A DNA stretch of 64,000 nt from Apibacter adventoris (GCF_002964975.1 NZ_PSZM01000045.1:62001-126000), one strand, 5' to 3'; shown: positions 28,021-37,164, counted from the first letter of the stretch. Notes: generated from the sequence alone by a model not told the origin. Numbers and translations are program-made.

Positions 28021-28069
28021 CCCATAAAATAAAAAGATTTGAAAATTTCAAATCTTTTTATTTTATGGG
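28021..28069. terminator. Long perfect palindrome, bidirectional terminator
   Basis: Bases 28021-28044 and 28046-28069 are perfect complements (24-bp arms around one central base), beginning CCCATAAAATAAAAAG and mirrored at the other end. The core GATTTGAAA/TTTCAAATC is flanked by A- and T-tracts, so it can terminate both pepT and the convergent gene whose stop codon (28058-28060) lies inside it. Confidence 0.85.
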
Positions 28070-30001
28070 TATAAAAAAACTCATAGGTCTTTTAAGAAAT
28101 AATTTGAATGCTGAATATAATATTTTACTTATTTCTTTAGTAGGTACATTAACCGATTTCATAGCTACCCATAAAGATAAAGAAAAACTAACTAAAAAAT
28201 TTGATATCCCGATTCCAAAAATACCTATAAAACCTACGGCTAAATTCTGCCAGGAAATATCAAAATTAAAATGACATAGAGCAAGTGCATAGTTACCGGC
28301 AGAAAAAGTGATATGTCTTATATCAAAAGGAATACCTAAAAAATTTCCAATTAAAAAGGCACACCCTAAACAACAGCCTAAAAATACATTCCCTGCAATT
28401 CCTCCTATTTTATTTTCATACCATTGTACTAGTTTTTTGCGTTTTTTTTCTTTTACAAATTTTTTAATTACAGGATGATTGTATAACCTTTGCGGAATAT
28501 TATGATACTTGGTATGGTTTTCTGTGATACCCGAAACTAATCCTGACAAAAATAAGAAAACTCCTGCTATAGCTCCGAACCAGAAAATTTTAATATCTAA
28601 ATTTACCACTTCATCTTTAAAACCAGATGCTTTGTGATTGTTAATTATTTCAATAGTTGTAAAGTAAGATAAAAAATAATAAATTAATATTCCTACAATA
28701 AAAGCGGCTAACACATTTCCTATAAAGGATATAAACTGACTTCTGAATAATCTGCTAAAAAATAATCCAAATTCTTTATAATCATTTGAAGATTTTTCAT
28801 CTTGATTTAATATATGAGCTAAAGTAGCAGCAGTCATCGCCGGTTGTTTTGTCGCTAAAGTCCAGTGCATCAAATATATAGTTACAAAGCCCCAGGAATA
28901 ATTGAAACTGTATAAGGCTGCTTGTCCAAAAGGAGTATGATCTCCCATTCCCATTTGTGTTTTTATAAAACATAATATGGCCACCAAACTTCCTCCTCCT
29001 GCAGCGGAATAAAACATTTTAAGATACTCTTTCGGAGTACTGGTTATATATTTTTTTCCTGTTTGCCGATTATGCCATGTAATTAAAAATGTGACAATAT
29101 AAAGGGTACTTTGAAAAGAATTGGTTACATTACTTTTAGGTGAATAAAAATTTATCCAATTCTTTGTTATATCAGCCATAGCATAGGCTAAAGTTTTACT
29201 ATCTAACAAATATAATGCATTTAACAATACTGAAATTCTTTCTAATTGTTGTCTGATTCTGGTTATTTTAATAGTAATTCTTAAAGAAATTCCTTTTTTT
29301 TCTTTTTGATTAAGAATGTTATCTAAATAAATCTGGCAATTTTTAACTTCATTTTCCAGTGATTTTATTTTTTGAGCATCTATAAATTCATGATTTTGAA
29401 GTACACCTATCAAACTTTTGGCTAATTTTTGGAAAGGAGTATCTTCTATATTTTTTATATAACTCATTTTAAAAATTTCAGCATCTACTGCTCCTCCTAC
29501 TATCCTATCTATCAATATAAGAGCTCCTTCTCTTATTTGTTTTTTTACATATTCTTTGTTACATATTATTATATCAGTATTAAATAAGGCTTCATAAAAT
29601 TTAAACCATCGGTCAACGGGGATTATTTTTACAAAGTTATGATTGGCTTTTGAATATAATACTTCATTAGAAAGAGACAACAAGGTTTGATCATCGGATA
29701 TTTGGGGTAATAAATTATTCCATATTTGACGAAAGAACAATGTGACTAATTTATCATCTGAAAAAATACCTAGATCAGTCATAAATTTCTGCATATAAAT
29801 GTTGCAGAAAATAGGATTTAATTGCTCTAATAATTTCTCTTTTACTATGGGATTAGTCTCTATTGCTTCTGTTAGAAAATCAATAAACTCAATGGAATTA
29901 TCAAAACCTCTTCGCCCATATTTTATTAAATTTAACAAAAGGTTTCTTTCTCCTGTTATGCTTAAAATTTTTTCTAATTTTTCTAGATTCTCTGTATTCA
30001 C
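28058..30001 (-). CDS. PF10136 'site-specific recombinase' family membrane protein
   Basis: A 647-residue protein matching the family named site-specific recombinase (COG4389, Gcr-like). The first 320 residues are helical and soluble-looking. The C-terminal half has about seven membrane segments with conserved stretches such as KMFYSAAGGGSLVAILCFIK, LAAFIVGILIYYFLS, GAIAGVFLFLSGLVSGITEN and GNVFLGCCLGCAFLIGNFLG. I see neither a tyrosine- nor a serine-recombinase active site. The name therefore looks historical, and a membrane function is more likely. No repeats or mobile DNA flank the gene. It is downstream of the UvrD-type helicase gene on the same strand, with a 108-bp gap. Confidence 0.8.
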   Translation of the reverse strand: MNTENLEKLEKILSITGERNLLLNLIKYGRRGFDNSIEFIDFLTEAIETNPIVKEKLLEQLNPIFCNIYMQKFMTDLGIFSDDKLVTLFFRQIWNNLLPQISDDQTLLSLSNEVLYSKANHNFVKIIPVDRWFKFYEALFNTDIIICNKEYVKKQIREGALILIDRIVGGAVDAEIFKMSYIKNIEDTPFQKLAKSLIGVLQNHEFIDAQKIKSLENEVKNCQIYLDNILNQKEKKGISLRITIKITRIRQQLERISVLLNALYLLDSKTLAYAMADITKNWINFYSPKSNVTNSFQSTLYIVTFLITWHNRQTGKKYITSTPKEYLKMFYSAAGGGSLVAILCFIKTQMGMGDHTPFGQAALYSFNYSWGFVTIYLMHWTLATKQPAMTAATLAHILNQDEKSSNDYKEFGLFFSRLFRSQFISFIGNVLAAFIVGILIYYFLSYFTTIEIINNHKASGFKDEVVNLDIKIFWFGAIAGVFLFLSGLVSGITENHTKYHNIPQRLYNHPVIKKFVKEKKRKKLVQWYENKIGGIAGNVFLGCCLGCAFLIGNFLGIPFDIRHITFSAGNYALALCHFNFDISWQNLAVGFIGIFGIGISNFLVSFSLSLWVAMKSVNVPTKEISKILYSAFKLFLKRPMSFFIPIK

Positions 30002-30109
30002 AATAAGTAAATATATTAAAAAATCAATATACTTTATTTTTTTGATTAAATATTATTCACATTTTTATGTTTTTTAATGTTTTAAATTCTCTTTAAATAA
30101 AATTTATCG

Positions 30110-32428
30110 TTATAAAACTTTTAGTTTAGCAAATTTTAATAAAAGCTTTTTTTCTCCTTCATTCTCAAATTTAATTACTGCTTTAGCATTATCAGGATCG
30201 CCTTCTATGGAAATAACTTCACCTCTTCCAAAACGATCATGCAAAACTTGATTACCAACATTTAAAGCTGAAATAGATCCTTCTATAGGATTGGCTATTG
30301 TTGCATTTGAAATAGGTTTTAATTTTTTAGGCGAATTACTTATTCCACTAGTAGAAGAATCTGCTGGTTTCAAAGATTTTCTATTTCTCGGTGTAAAATC
30401 ATCATCAAATATATCAGAATCGAGACCTGTATTATTTTTAAATGAATTAACAAAATTTACGTTAAGAACTTCCATATATTTTTCGCCTACTTCTTCCATA
30501 AATCTACTAGGTTCTCCATCTACAATTTTCCCCCAACGAAATCGAGTAATTGCATAAGTAAAATAGGCTTTTTCTTCAGCTCTGGTCAATGCTACATAAA
30601 ATAGTCTTCTTTCTTCTTCTAGCTCTTGTCTTGTATTCATAGACATTTGTGAAGGAAATAAATTTTCTTCCAGCCCTACAAGAAACACTACAGGAAATTC
30701 TAATCCTTTCGCTAAATGGATAGTCATTAAAGATACTTTGTCATCCTCTTCTTCACCTGAATCCAAATCCGAAGCCAAAGCAATGTTCTCCAAAAAATGA
30801 TTTAAGCTAGGATCACCTTCATCTAATTGTTTTTGCTCTTCTACAAAACCTTGTAAGCTATTCATTAATTCCTGAATATTTTCTACTCTGGAAATTCCTT
30901 CTGGCGTATCATCTTCTTTTAATGACCTTAATATACCTGAGGTTACTGCTACTTTCATAGCTACTTCATAAACATCTTCAGTTTTGAGTAAAACTTGAAA
31001 ACTCTGAATCATTGTCCAGAAATTTATTAATTTATCAAAAGCAGCTTTATTTAATCCCAAAGATGGAAAGTACAGTTCTAAGTTTTCTAATAATTCATCT
31101 AAAGATTTTCCTAATTTATCTGCTCCTACAATTAATTTATTTACAGTAGTATCCCCTATTCCTCTTGTCGGATAATTAATAATACGTAAAAGTGCTTCCT
31201 GGTCTTTGGGGTTGACCAATATTCTTAAATATGCTAATAAATCTTTAATTTCTTTTCTTTGATAAAAAGATAAACCTCCGTATACTTTATAACCTATATT
31301 TTTTTTTCTTAATGCTTCTTCTATTGCTCGTGATTGGGCATTTGTCCTATATAAAACCGCAAAATTTTTATTCTTTTTTTGTTGTGATACTTTAAGATTA
31401 AAAATTTCTGCTGCTACATAATTGGCTTCATCTGCATCTGAAAGAGCTCTATATACCGGAATTTTATCGCCGGGTGGATTACTTGTCCATACATTTTTAT
31501 CTAATTGTTCTTTATTTTGCGAAATTACGGTATTTGCCGCTTCTACTATAATTTGGGTTGAACGATAATTTTGTTCTAATGGAATGACTTTTGCATCCGA
31601 ATAGTCTTTTTTAAAATTTAGTATATTTTTTATATTCGCTCCTCTAAAAGCATAAATGGATTGTGCATCATCTCCTACTACACATATATTTTCAAATCGT
31701 GAAGCTAATGCTTTTACAATCAAATACTGAGAATGATTTGTGTCTTGATACTCATCTACCATAATATACCGAAATCGATCCTGATACTTAGCCAAAACTT
31801 CAGGAAAACGTGTTAGTAATTCATTGGTTCTTAATAATAAATCATCAAAATCCATCGCCCCCGATTTAAAACATCTTTCTACATATGCTCTATAAATTTC
31901 TCCGGTTTTAGGACGCATTGCTGAAGCATCAGCTTCAATCAATTCTGGATTATTAAAATAAGAACGAACTGTAATTAAATTATTTTTATAGGTAGATATT
32001 CTTCCTAATACTTGTTTAGGTTTATATATATCTGTATCTAACTGCATTTCAGCAATTACTTTCTTGATAACATTAACACTATCCTGGGTATCATATATTG
32101 TAAAGTTACTAGGAAATCCTAATTTTTGTGCTTCTGCACGAAGAATCCTTGCAAAAACGGAGTGGAAGGTTCCCATCCATAAATTTTTAGCTTCTGTTCC
32201 TCCTATCAATGAAGAAATTCTTTCTTTCATTTCTCTTGCCGCCTTATTGGTAAAAGTAAGAGCCAAAATGTTAAATGAATCGATTCCTTTATCTATTAAA
32301 TGTGCTATACGGTAAGTTAACACTCTTGTTTTTCCAGAACCGGCTCCAGCTATTATCATTAAAGGTCCTTCGGTTGTACTGACCGCCTGCTTTTGAACTT
32401 CGTTTAAATCTTCAAATAAATCTTTCAT
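30110..32428 (-). CDS. UvrD/PcrA-type ATP-dependent DNA helicase
   Basis: A 772-residue superfamily 1A helicase. Walker A is AGAGSGKT (27-34), motif Ia LTFTNKAAREMKER, Walker B MVDEYQDTN, motif III VVGDDAQSIYAFRGA, motif IV EQNYRST, motif V VSLMTIHLAKGLEFPVVFLVG and motif VI YVALTRAEEKAYF. The C-terminus ends with the PcrA/UvrD tail VGNQVLHDRFGRGEVISIEG, a Tudor-like RNA-polymerase-contact module. It unwinds DNA 3' to 5' during excision and mismatch repair or replication restart. Length and motif order are normal. A TATCTTTG box on the minus strand at 32444-32437 may be its promoter. Confidence 0.95.
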   Translation of the reverse strand: MKDLFEDLNEVQKQAVSTTEGPLMIIAGAGSGKTRVLTYRIAHLIDKGIDSFNILALTFTNKAAREMKERISSLIGGTEAKNLWMGTFHSVFARILRAEAQKLGFPSNFTIYDTQDSVNVIKKVIAEMQLDTDIYKPKQVLGRISTYKNNLITVRSYFNNPELIEADASAMRPKTGEIYRAYVERCFKSGAMDFDDLLLRTNELLTRFPEVLAKYQDRFRYIMVDEYQDTNHSQYLIVKALASRFENICVVGDDAQSIYAFRGANIKNILNFKKDYSDAKVIPLEQNYRSTQIIVEAANTVISQNKEQLDKNVWTSNPPGDKIPVYRALSDADEANYVAAEIFNLKVSQQKKNKNFAVLYRTNAQSRAIEEALRKKNIGYKVYGGLSFYQRKEIKDLLAYLRILVNPKDQEALLRIINYPTRGIGDTTVNKLIVGADKLGKSLDELLENLELYFPSLGLNKAAFDKLINFWTMIQSFQVLLKTEDVYEVAMKVAVTSGILRSLKEDDTPEGISRVENIQELMNSLQGFVEEQKQLDEGDPSLNHFLENIALASDLDSGEEEDDKVSLMTIHLAKGLEFPVVFLVGLEENLFPSQMSMNTRQELEEERRLFYVALTRAEEKAYFTYAITRFRWGKIVDGEPSRFMEEVGEKYMEVLNVNFVNSFKNNTGLDSDIFDDDFTPRNRKSLKPADSSTSGISNSPKKLKPISNATIANPIEGSISALNVGNQVLHDRFGRGEVISIEGDPDNAKAVIKFENEGEKKLLLKFAKLKVL

Positions 32429-32444
32429 ACCAAATTCAAAGATA

Positions 32445-32743
32445 GGAATTTTAATTTTTTTGTTTAATCATATTTTTACCTTACGTTTATACTTAGACTA
32501 ATAATTTCTGATATTTTAATTTTCTAAGTATTTTTTGTATAGAAAAAAATTTTAGTTTTAATATATTGATATCTTATTAAAAGATAGTTATATGAAAACA
32601 AAACTGAAACAATTCTAATTTCTCTTTTTCACAGTTATCTTTCTTATTATTATCCAACTATGATTTCTTTATAAATAATTAATAAAGGATTTATAAATTA
32701 TTTTATATCTTTTAAGCTTATTTTGCCCTAGATTATTGTTTGC
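32445..32743. other. AT-rich intergenic stretch, no gene seen
   Basis: About 300 bases between the helicase promoter region and the DUF2867 gene. I see no convincing frame, hairpin or RNA gene. Confidence 0.5.
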
Positions 32744-33232
32744 TTATGGTTTACTATAGGCTTGTTTAACCATGCTTTTTATTACGCATTCATGAAAAGG
32801 TTTAATCAATTTCATATATATTTTCCCCTTAGTATTATTATATTTAACTAAAGTTGTAATTTTTATATTATACTTAATATTTTTATTATTATAAACACTA
32901 ACACGAAAATTCAAATGAGAATCGTTTAACCCTAATATTATTTCATCTTTTGAAATATCATAAATTTTGAATAAACCTATATATCCTCCTACTTTAAATT
33001 CATTATTATAATCTTTAGGTTTTTGTTCTTTTATCCCTATTATTTTTACAATAAAATTTCGTAAATCAAATAACTTTTTTACCCATTTTTTAGAAGTTCC
33101 AAAAATAAGTATTGATATTTCTTTCAGAGTATTTTTATGATTTGTAATTGAAAATGTATCACTAAAATCTATATGATCCAGACTTTGAAATGCCAAAGAA
33201 GATATAAACGGTATTTCTTTTTTTACTTTCAT
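32744..33232 (-). CDS. DUF2867 family protein
   Basis: A 162-residue protein with DUF2867 features: FGTSKKWVKKLFDLRNFIVKIIG in the middle, EIILGLNDSHLNFRVSV, and the C-terminal KIYMKLIKPFHECVIKSMV. The family belongs to the START/SRPBCC-like group of small ligand-binding folds, but its ligand is not known. It is divergent from a TetR-family gene, and a palindromic operator overlaps its -7 promoter box, so it is probably the regulator's main target. Confidence 0.8.
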   Translation of the reverse strand: MKVKKEIPFISSLAFQSLDHIDFSDTFSITNHKNTLKEISILIFGTSKKWVKKLFDLRNFIVKIIGIKEQKPKDYNNEFKVGGYIGLFKIYDISKDEIILGLNDSHLNFRVSVYNNKNIKYNIKITTLVKYNNTKGKIYMKLIKPFHECVIKSMVKQAYSKP

Positions 33233-33240
33233 TCATTTGC

Positions 33241-33264
33241 ATTTTAGTACAAATGTACTAAAAT
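33241..33264. promoter_or_regulatory. Operator of the TetR/DUF2867 pair, overlapping a promoter
   Basis: ATTTTAGTAC (33241-33250) and GTACTAAAAT (33255-33264) form a perfect 10-bp inverted repeat with spacer AAAT. On the minus strand, bases 33257-33250 read TACATTTG, a TAnnTTTG box for the DUF2867 gene, so a bound repressor would block it. Confidence 0.75.
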
Positions 33265-33280
33265 TATACAGATTTAGTTC

Positions 33281-33292
33281 ATTAGTACTAAT
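33281..33292. promoter_or_regulatory. Second operator, close to the TetR gene
   Basis: ATTAGTACTAAT is a perfect 12-bp palindrome sharing the TTAGTAC core with the operator at 33241-33264. It lies 17 bases before the TetR start codon. Confidence 0.6.
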
Positions 33293-33309
33293 TTTTTTAT
33301 TTTTGTTTT

Positions 33310-33933
33310 ATGATGGATACTAAAGAAAAAATATTACAAAAAAGTTTACAACTATTTAATGAATTCGGGATATCTAAAGTAAGCCAAAGAAAAATCGCAA
33401 AATGTCTTTCAATAAGTCCGGGAAACCTTACTTATCATTTTAAAAAGAAAGAAGATATTGAAGAAACTTTATATTTTCAGTTAACAACTAATATCAGTGC
33501 TGATTTTAAAAAAATAGATACGGATGAGATTAATTTGTCTTTTATCCTTACATTAATGAATCAGGTGTTCACTTATATTCATACCTATCGTTTTGTTTTT
33601 TTAGATATTGTGTATTTAATCAGGAGTAATCCAAAAATTTCTGATGATTACAAAAGACTTATTAAAAACCGAAAAAAAAGATTTTTACAAATTTATAATA
33701 GTTTGTTAGATGCAGAAATTTTACAAAATGAAAAACTTCCTAATGAATATGAATATCTATATAAACGCTTGGAAATATTATTTGATTTTTATTTATCTTC
33801 AGTTGAAATTTCTCAAAAAGGAATTACACATAATCATATAAAGAAACATTCTGAAATTTTTTTATATTCTATTTTTCCATATTTAACTGATAAAGGACAA
33901 AATGAATTCATAAAGCTTATCAATCGTAGCTGA
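33310..33933 (+). CDS. TetR/AcrR-family transcriptional regulator
   Basis: A 207-residue regulator. The N-terminal TetR HTH (residues about 5-52) has the expected pattern KILQKSLQLFNEFGISKVSQ with recognition segment ISPGNLTYHFKKKEDI. The C-terminal half is all-helical, hydrophobic and variable, forming the ligand pocket and dimer interface. It is divergent from the DUF2867 gene, and two palindromes with a TAGTAC core lie between them, so it probably represses that gene and itself. The start at 33310 or the next codon (two adjacent ATG) is equally possible. Confidence 0.92.
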   Translation: MMDTKEKILQKSLQLFNEFGISKVSQRKIAKCLSISPGNLTYHFKKKEDIEETLYFQLTTNISADFKKIDTDEINLSFILTLMNQVFTYIHTYRFVFLDIVYLIRSNPKISDDYKRLIKNRKKRFLQIYNSLLDAEILQNEKLPNEYEYLYKRLEILFDFYLSSVEISQKGITHNHIKKHSEIFLYSIFPYLTDKGQNEFIKLINRS

Positions 33934-34239
33934 TTAAATTATATGATGCTTTTTAGTTTTTTTATATTATTTTTTTTAATAACTTATTTATAAATTTAAA
34001 TTCTTAGTATTTTACTGAATTATTTTTACAAGAATTAAGTTTTCTATATAAACTGATGAAATTATTGGATTTAATTTCTATAGCTTTTATTGTTTTCAGC
34101 TTTATGTTATTTTAAGGTCTATAGTTTTATTGTTTAATTCTTTAAAACTATTTGATATATTGTGTATCTATATAAAATTACATATATGTTAAATAAAAAA
34201 TAGATTCTCAAATATTTACAATGTTTTTTATTATTTATT
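33934..34239. other. Intergenic stretch with a weak inverted repeat
   Basis: AT-rich. The only structure seen is ATAGTTTTA (34121-34129) complementary to TAAAACTAT (34143-34151) with a 13-base spacer, which may be a weak hairpin or a binding site. No gene is apparent. Confidence 0.4.
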
Positions 34240-34247
34240 TACTTTTG
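34240..34247 (+). promoter_or_regulatory. -7 promoter box before the HYC_CC_PP gene
   Basis: TACTTTTG is an exact TAnnTTTG box, but it ends only four bases before the GTG start at 34252. If it is used, the transcript would be almost leaderless. Confidence 0.45.
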
Positions 34248-34251
34248 TTAT

Positions 34252-34662
34252 GTGAAAAAAAGTTTGTCTATATTTTTAATTATTTTGATTCTATTAGTGA
34301 ATCAAAATATCCATATTTACCAAAATTGGTGTAATGGAGAAAATATAGGCTATACAATTAATACTAAAAGATTTAATTTTTATAATAATTCTATTCCTTT
34401 AAAAAGTTATCCTATATTTAGCAAAGATAAATGTTGTAAAGATGTATTAATTAAATCTAATAATAATAATTCATTTTTCTCTTTTGAAAAAACTTTACAG
34501 ATTTCTTTGTTATCTTTTAACGGAATTTTTAATGAATTTAATTTCGATTTACATTATACTTTTTTAACAAAGGATAAAAAAATACCGCAGCTTTATTCAA
34601 AACCTCCTCCTGATAAGGTAAAACTATATCAATATTATTGTCGTTATACCTATTACTGTTAA
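34252..34662 (+). CDS. HYC_CC_PP-type small secreted protein
   Basis: A 136-residue protein with an N-terminal hydrophobic segment (residues 2-17, probable signal peptide), then WCNGENIGY, a CC pair (KDKCCKD), a central beta-type region and a late KPPPDK. This spacing matches the Bacteroidota HYC_CC_PP family (here the first motif is degenerate, QNWC). It ends with YQYYCRYTYYC. Such genes typically stand just before a TonB-dependent receptor, as here, and often near metal-binding proteins. A role in metal acquisition is inference. The start is GTG; no ATG is available that keeps the signal peptide. Confidence 0.7.
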   Translation: MKKSLSIFLIILILLVNQNIHIYQNWCNGENIGYTINTKRFNFYNNSIPLKSYPIFSKDKCCKDVLIKSNNNNSFFSFEKTLQISLLSFNGIFNEFNFDLHYTFLTKDKKIPQLYSKPPPDKVKLYQYYCRYTYYC

Positions 34663-34690
34663 ATTTTTCATTTTTATTTTTATAAGATTG

Positions 34691-34750
34691 TTCATATAAA
34701 AACCTTATATGAATTTATCTATTATTATGTTATTCAAGTTATTGAATAAC
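34691..34750 (+). promoter_or_regulatory. Two tandem perfect hairpins before the TonB receptor gene
   Basis: TTCATATAA (34691-34699)/TTATATGAA (34705-34713) with loop AAACC, then GTTATTCAA (34729-34737)/TTGAATAAC (34742-34750) with loop GTTA. Neither has a T-tract typical of a terminator. They could be mRNA structures that tune expression between the two genes, or the second could be a protein-binding palindrome. Confidence 0.5.
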
Positions 34751-34796
34751 TAAAAATTACCTTGTAATTTTTTAATAACTCAAATTTTAAATAAAG

Positions 34797-37070
34797 ATGA
34801 AAATATATTTAACTTTTTTATTAATATTTACCGGAATTCTGGTATTTTCTCAACATCAAATTTTAAAAGGTCGTTTACTAGCAGCTACTGAAAGTGGCAA
34901 TATCATTCCAATTAACGGAGCAGAAGTTATTTGGAAGGAACATCCTGTAATGAAAACTTTAACAGATAGTTTAGGAAATTTTGAAATAATGTATCACGCT
35001 GGACTTTATAATATAATAGCCTCTAAAGAGGGGTTTATTTCTCAGGAAATTAAAATTGATGATATAAATAAAATAGCCGAAATTTATTTGGAACCCCAAC
35101 CTGAAAAAGATTCTAATGTAAAAGAAATTGAAGAAGTAATAATCAGGCAAAGAGCACAGGCCGTAAAAATTAAAGCAAACTCAGCAGCCCTTACTTACAA
35201 TATTAATAAAACAGAATTACTTAAAGCGGCATGTTGTAATCTGGCAGAAAGCTTTGAAACCAATCCTACCGTAGATGTTTCCACCAATAATGCTGTAACC
35301 GGGTCTAAGCAAATAAAAATGTTAGGTTTAGATCAGAAATATACTTCTATAACTGTTGAAAATATGCCTGAAGTAAGAGGCTTAACATCTGCAAGCGGAA
35401 TAAATTTCCTTCCCGGTACCTGGATTAATTCTATACAACTTACTAAGGGAGGAAGTACTGTAAACAACGGATATGAGGCTATAACCGGACAAATTAATAC
35501 GGAATTGGTAAAATTTCAAGATAAGAATTTTACTAATCTTAATTTTTATGCCAGTGATAATGCTCGTTTAGAATTTAATTTAGTTAATGGAACTCAATTA
35601 GAAAATAACTGGAGCAATACTTCTTTAGTTCATTTGGATGGAAGATTATCCAAGGAAGATATGAATCATGACGGTTTTTTAGATATTCCTCTTTCCAAGC
35701 AGGTAAATGCTATGAATATTTTAAGATATGACGGAATACAAAAGAACGGATGGGGATCTATTTTTGCTATACAGGCTTTGTATGATAAACAAACCGGAGG
35801 TAATAAACATTTCAGAGAATCTACCGATCGTTTAACTCAAAATTATTATGGCTTAGGAATTGAAAATACTCATTTTGAGATATGGAACAAAACAGGATAC
35901 GTTTTTTTAAATAAACCTTATCAAAGTATGGGTTTACAAACTAAATTCATACATCATAATATTGACAGTTATTTTGGTCAACGACTATATAATGGTAACG
36001 AAAATTCGTTTTTTACCAACTTACTTTTTGAAAGTATCATCGGAAACACTAACCATAAATACACTATAGGAGCAAGTTATCTACATAATGCTTATAATGA
36101 GGATTTTGAAAATACAAATTATAAAAGAAAAGAAAATGTGCCTGGTATTTTTGCAGAGTATACAAATACTTCTTTTAAAAATTTAACTATTGTAGCTGGT
36201 ATAAGAACAGACATTCATAACTTAGTGGGAACTCAGATTCTCCCTCGTTTAAATATCAAATATTCCATTCTGCCTAAAACTACTTTAAGGCTTGCTGCTG
36301 GAAGGGGAATGCGAACTGCTAATATTTTTGCTGAAAATATGCAGTATTTTGCTTCTTCAAGACAAGTACATATTAAATCTAACGGAGGTGATATTTATGG
36401 GTTAGATCCTGAAATTGCCTGGAATTATGGTGCCAGTTTAATCCAAGATCTCAGAATTGGAAATATAAAGAATACTTTTACTGTTGATTTCTACAGAACG
36501 GATTTTGAAAAACAAGTTTTGGTTGATTTGAATAAATCTTCTCATGAATTATGGTTTTACAATATGGGTGGAAATTCTTATTCCAATTCTTTTCAGGTTG
36601 TATGGGACATTTTTCCTATTTCCAATTTAGAGTTTCATCTCGCTTATAAGAATTATGATATTAAAGCTGATTATGCAGATGGCAAAAGACAGGTACCATT
36701 TACAGCTAAAAACCGGGGATTATTTACAGCTTCTTACTCCACTCCTGAAACTGATAAAAAGAGAAAATGGACTTTTGATTTTACTTTACAGTATATTGGA
36801 GAGCAAAGATTGCCCGATACTTATGATAATCCCGTTGAATATCAAAGAAAACTTTATTCCCCAAATTATGCTTTAATGAATGCACAAATCTCAAGACATT
36901 TCTCAGATAAGTTAAGAGCTTATATAGGGGTAGAAAATTTAGGTAGTTATAAACAAAAAAATCCAATTATAGATGCTGAAAATCCTTTTGGTTCTTATTT
37001 TGATACATCTAACGTGTATGCACCAACAATACCTGCTATGTATTATATGGGAATTGATCTTAAATTATAA
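34797..37070 (+). CDS. TonB-dependent receptor with N-terminal carboxypeptidase-like domain
   Basis: A 757-residue outer-membrane receptor. A signal peptide (1-18, ending LVFSQ) precedes a carboxypeptidase-regulatory-like beta-sandwich (about 22-100), a plug (about 125-235; LDQKYTSITVENMPEV, GGSTVNNGYEAITGQINTE) and a long barrel ending MYYMGIDLKL. A CC pair (AACCNLAESFETNPTVDV) sits at the plug start. Receptors of this exact type commonly follow HYC_CC_PP genes. I infer a metal or metallophore substrate from that association only. There is no SusD-type partner. Confidence 0.88.
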   Translation: MKIYLTFLLIFTGILVFSQHQILKGRLLAATESGNIIPINGAEVIWKEHPVMKTLTDSLGNFEIMYHAGLYNIIASKEGFISQEIKIDDINKIAEIYLEPQPEKDSNVKEIEEVIIRQRAQAVKIKANSAALTYNINKTELLKAACCNLAESFETNPTVDVSTNNAVTGSKQIKMLGLDQKYTSITVENMPEVRGLTSASGINFLPGTWINSIQLTKGGSTVNNGYEAITGQINTELVKFQDKNFTNLNFYASDNARLEFNLVNGTQLENNWSNTSLVHLDGRLSKEDMNHDGFLDIPLSKQVNAMNILRYDGIQKNGWGSIFAIQALYDKQTGGNKHFRESTDRLTQNYYGLGIENTHFEIWNKTGYVFLNKPYQSMGLQTKFIHHNIDSYFGQRLYNGNENSFFTNLLFESIIGNTNHKYTIGASYLHNAYNEDFENTNYKRKENVPGIFAEYTNTSFKNLTIVAGIRTDIHNLVGTQILPRLNIKYSILPKTTLRLAAGRGMRTANIFAENMQYFASSRQVHIKSNGGDIYGLDPEIAWNYGASLIQDLRIGNIKNTFTVDFYRTDFEKQVLVDLNKSSHELWFYNMGGNSYSNSFQVVWDIFPISNLEFHLAYKNYDIKADYADGKRQVPFTAKNRGLFTASYSTPETDKKRKWTFDFTLQYIGEQRLPDTYDNPVEYQRKLYSPNYALMNAQISRHFSDKLRAYIGVENLGSYKQKNPIIDAENPFGSYFDTSNVYAPTIPAMYYMGIDLKL

Positions 37071-37102
37071 ATGATTTATTTTCTAAATATAATTTAAATT
37101 AA

Positions 37103-37139
37103 AGTAAAAAAGCTGAAGTTAAACTTCAGCTTTTTTACT
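37103..37139. terminator. Bidirectional terminator between convergent genes
   Basis: An 18-bp perfect stem (AGTAAAAAAGCTGAAGTT at 37103-37120, its complement at 37122-37139). The GC core GCTGAAG/CTTCAGC is flanked by A- and T-tracts on both sides, so it can serve the TonB receptor gene and the RNA-binding protein gene. Confidence 0.88.
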
Positions 37140-37164
37140 TATACCTAATTTAATTATAAAATTA

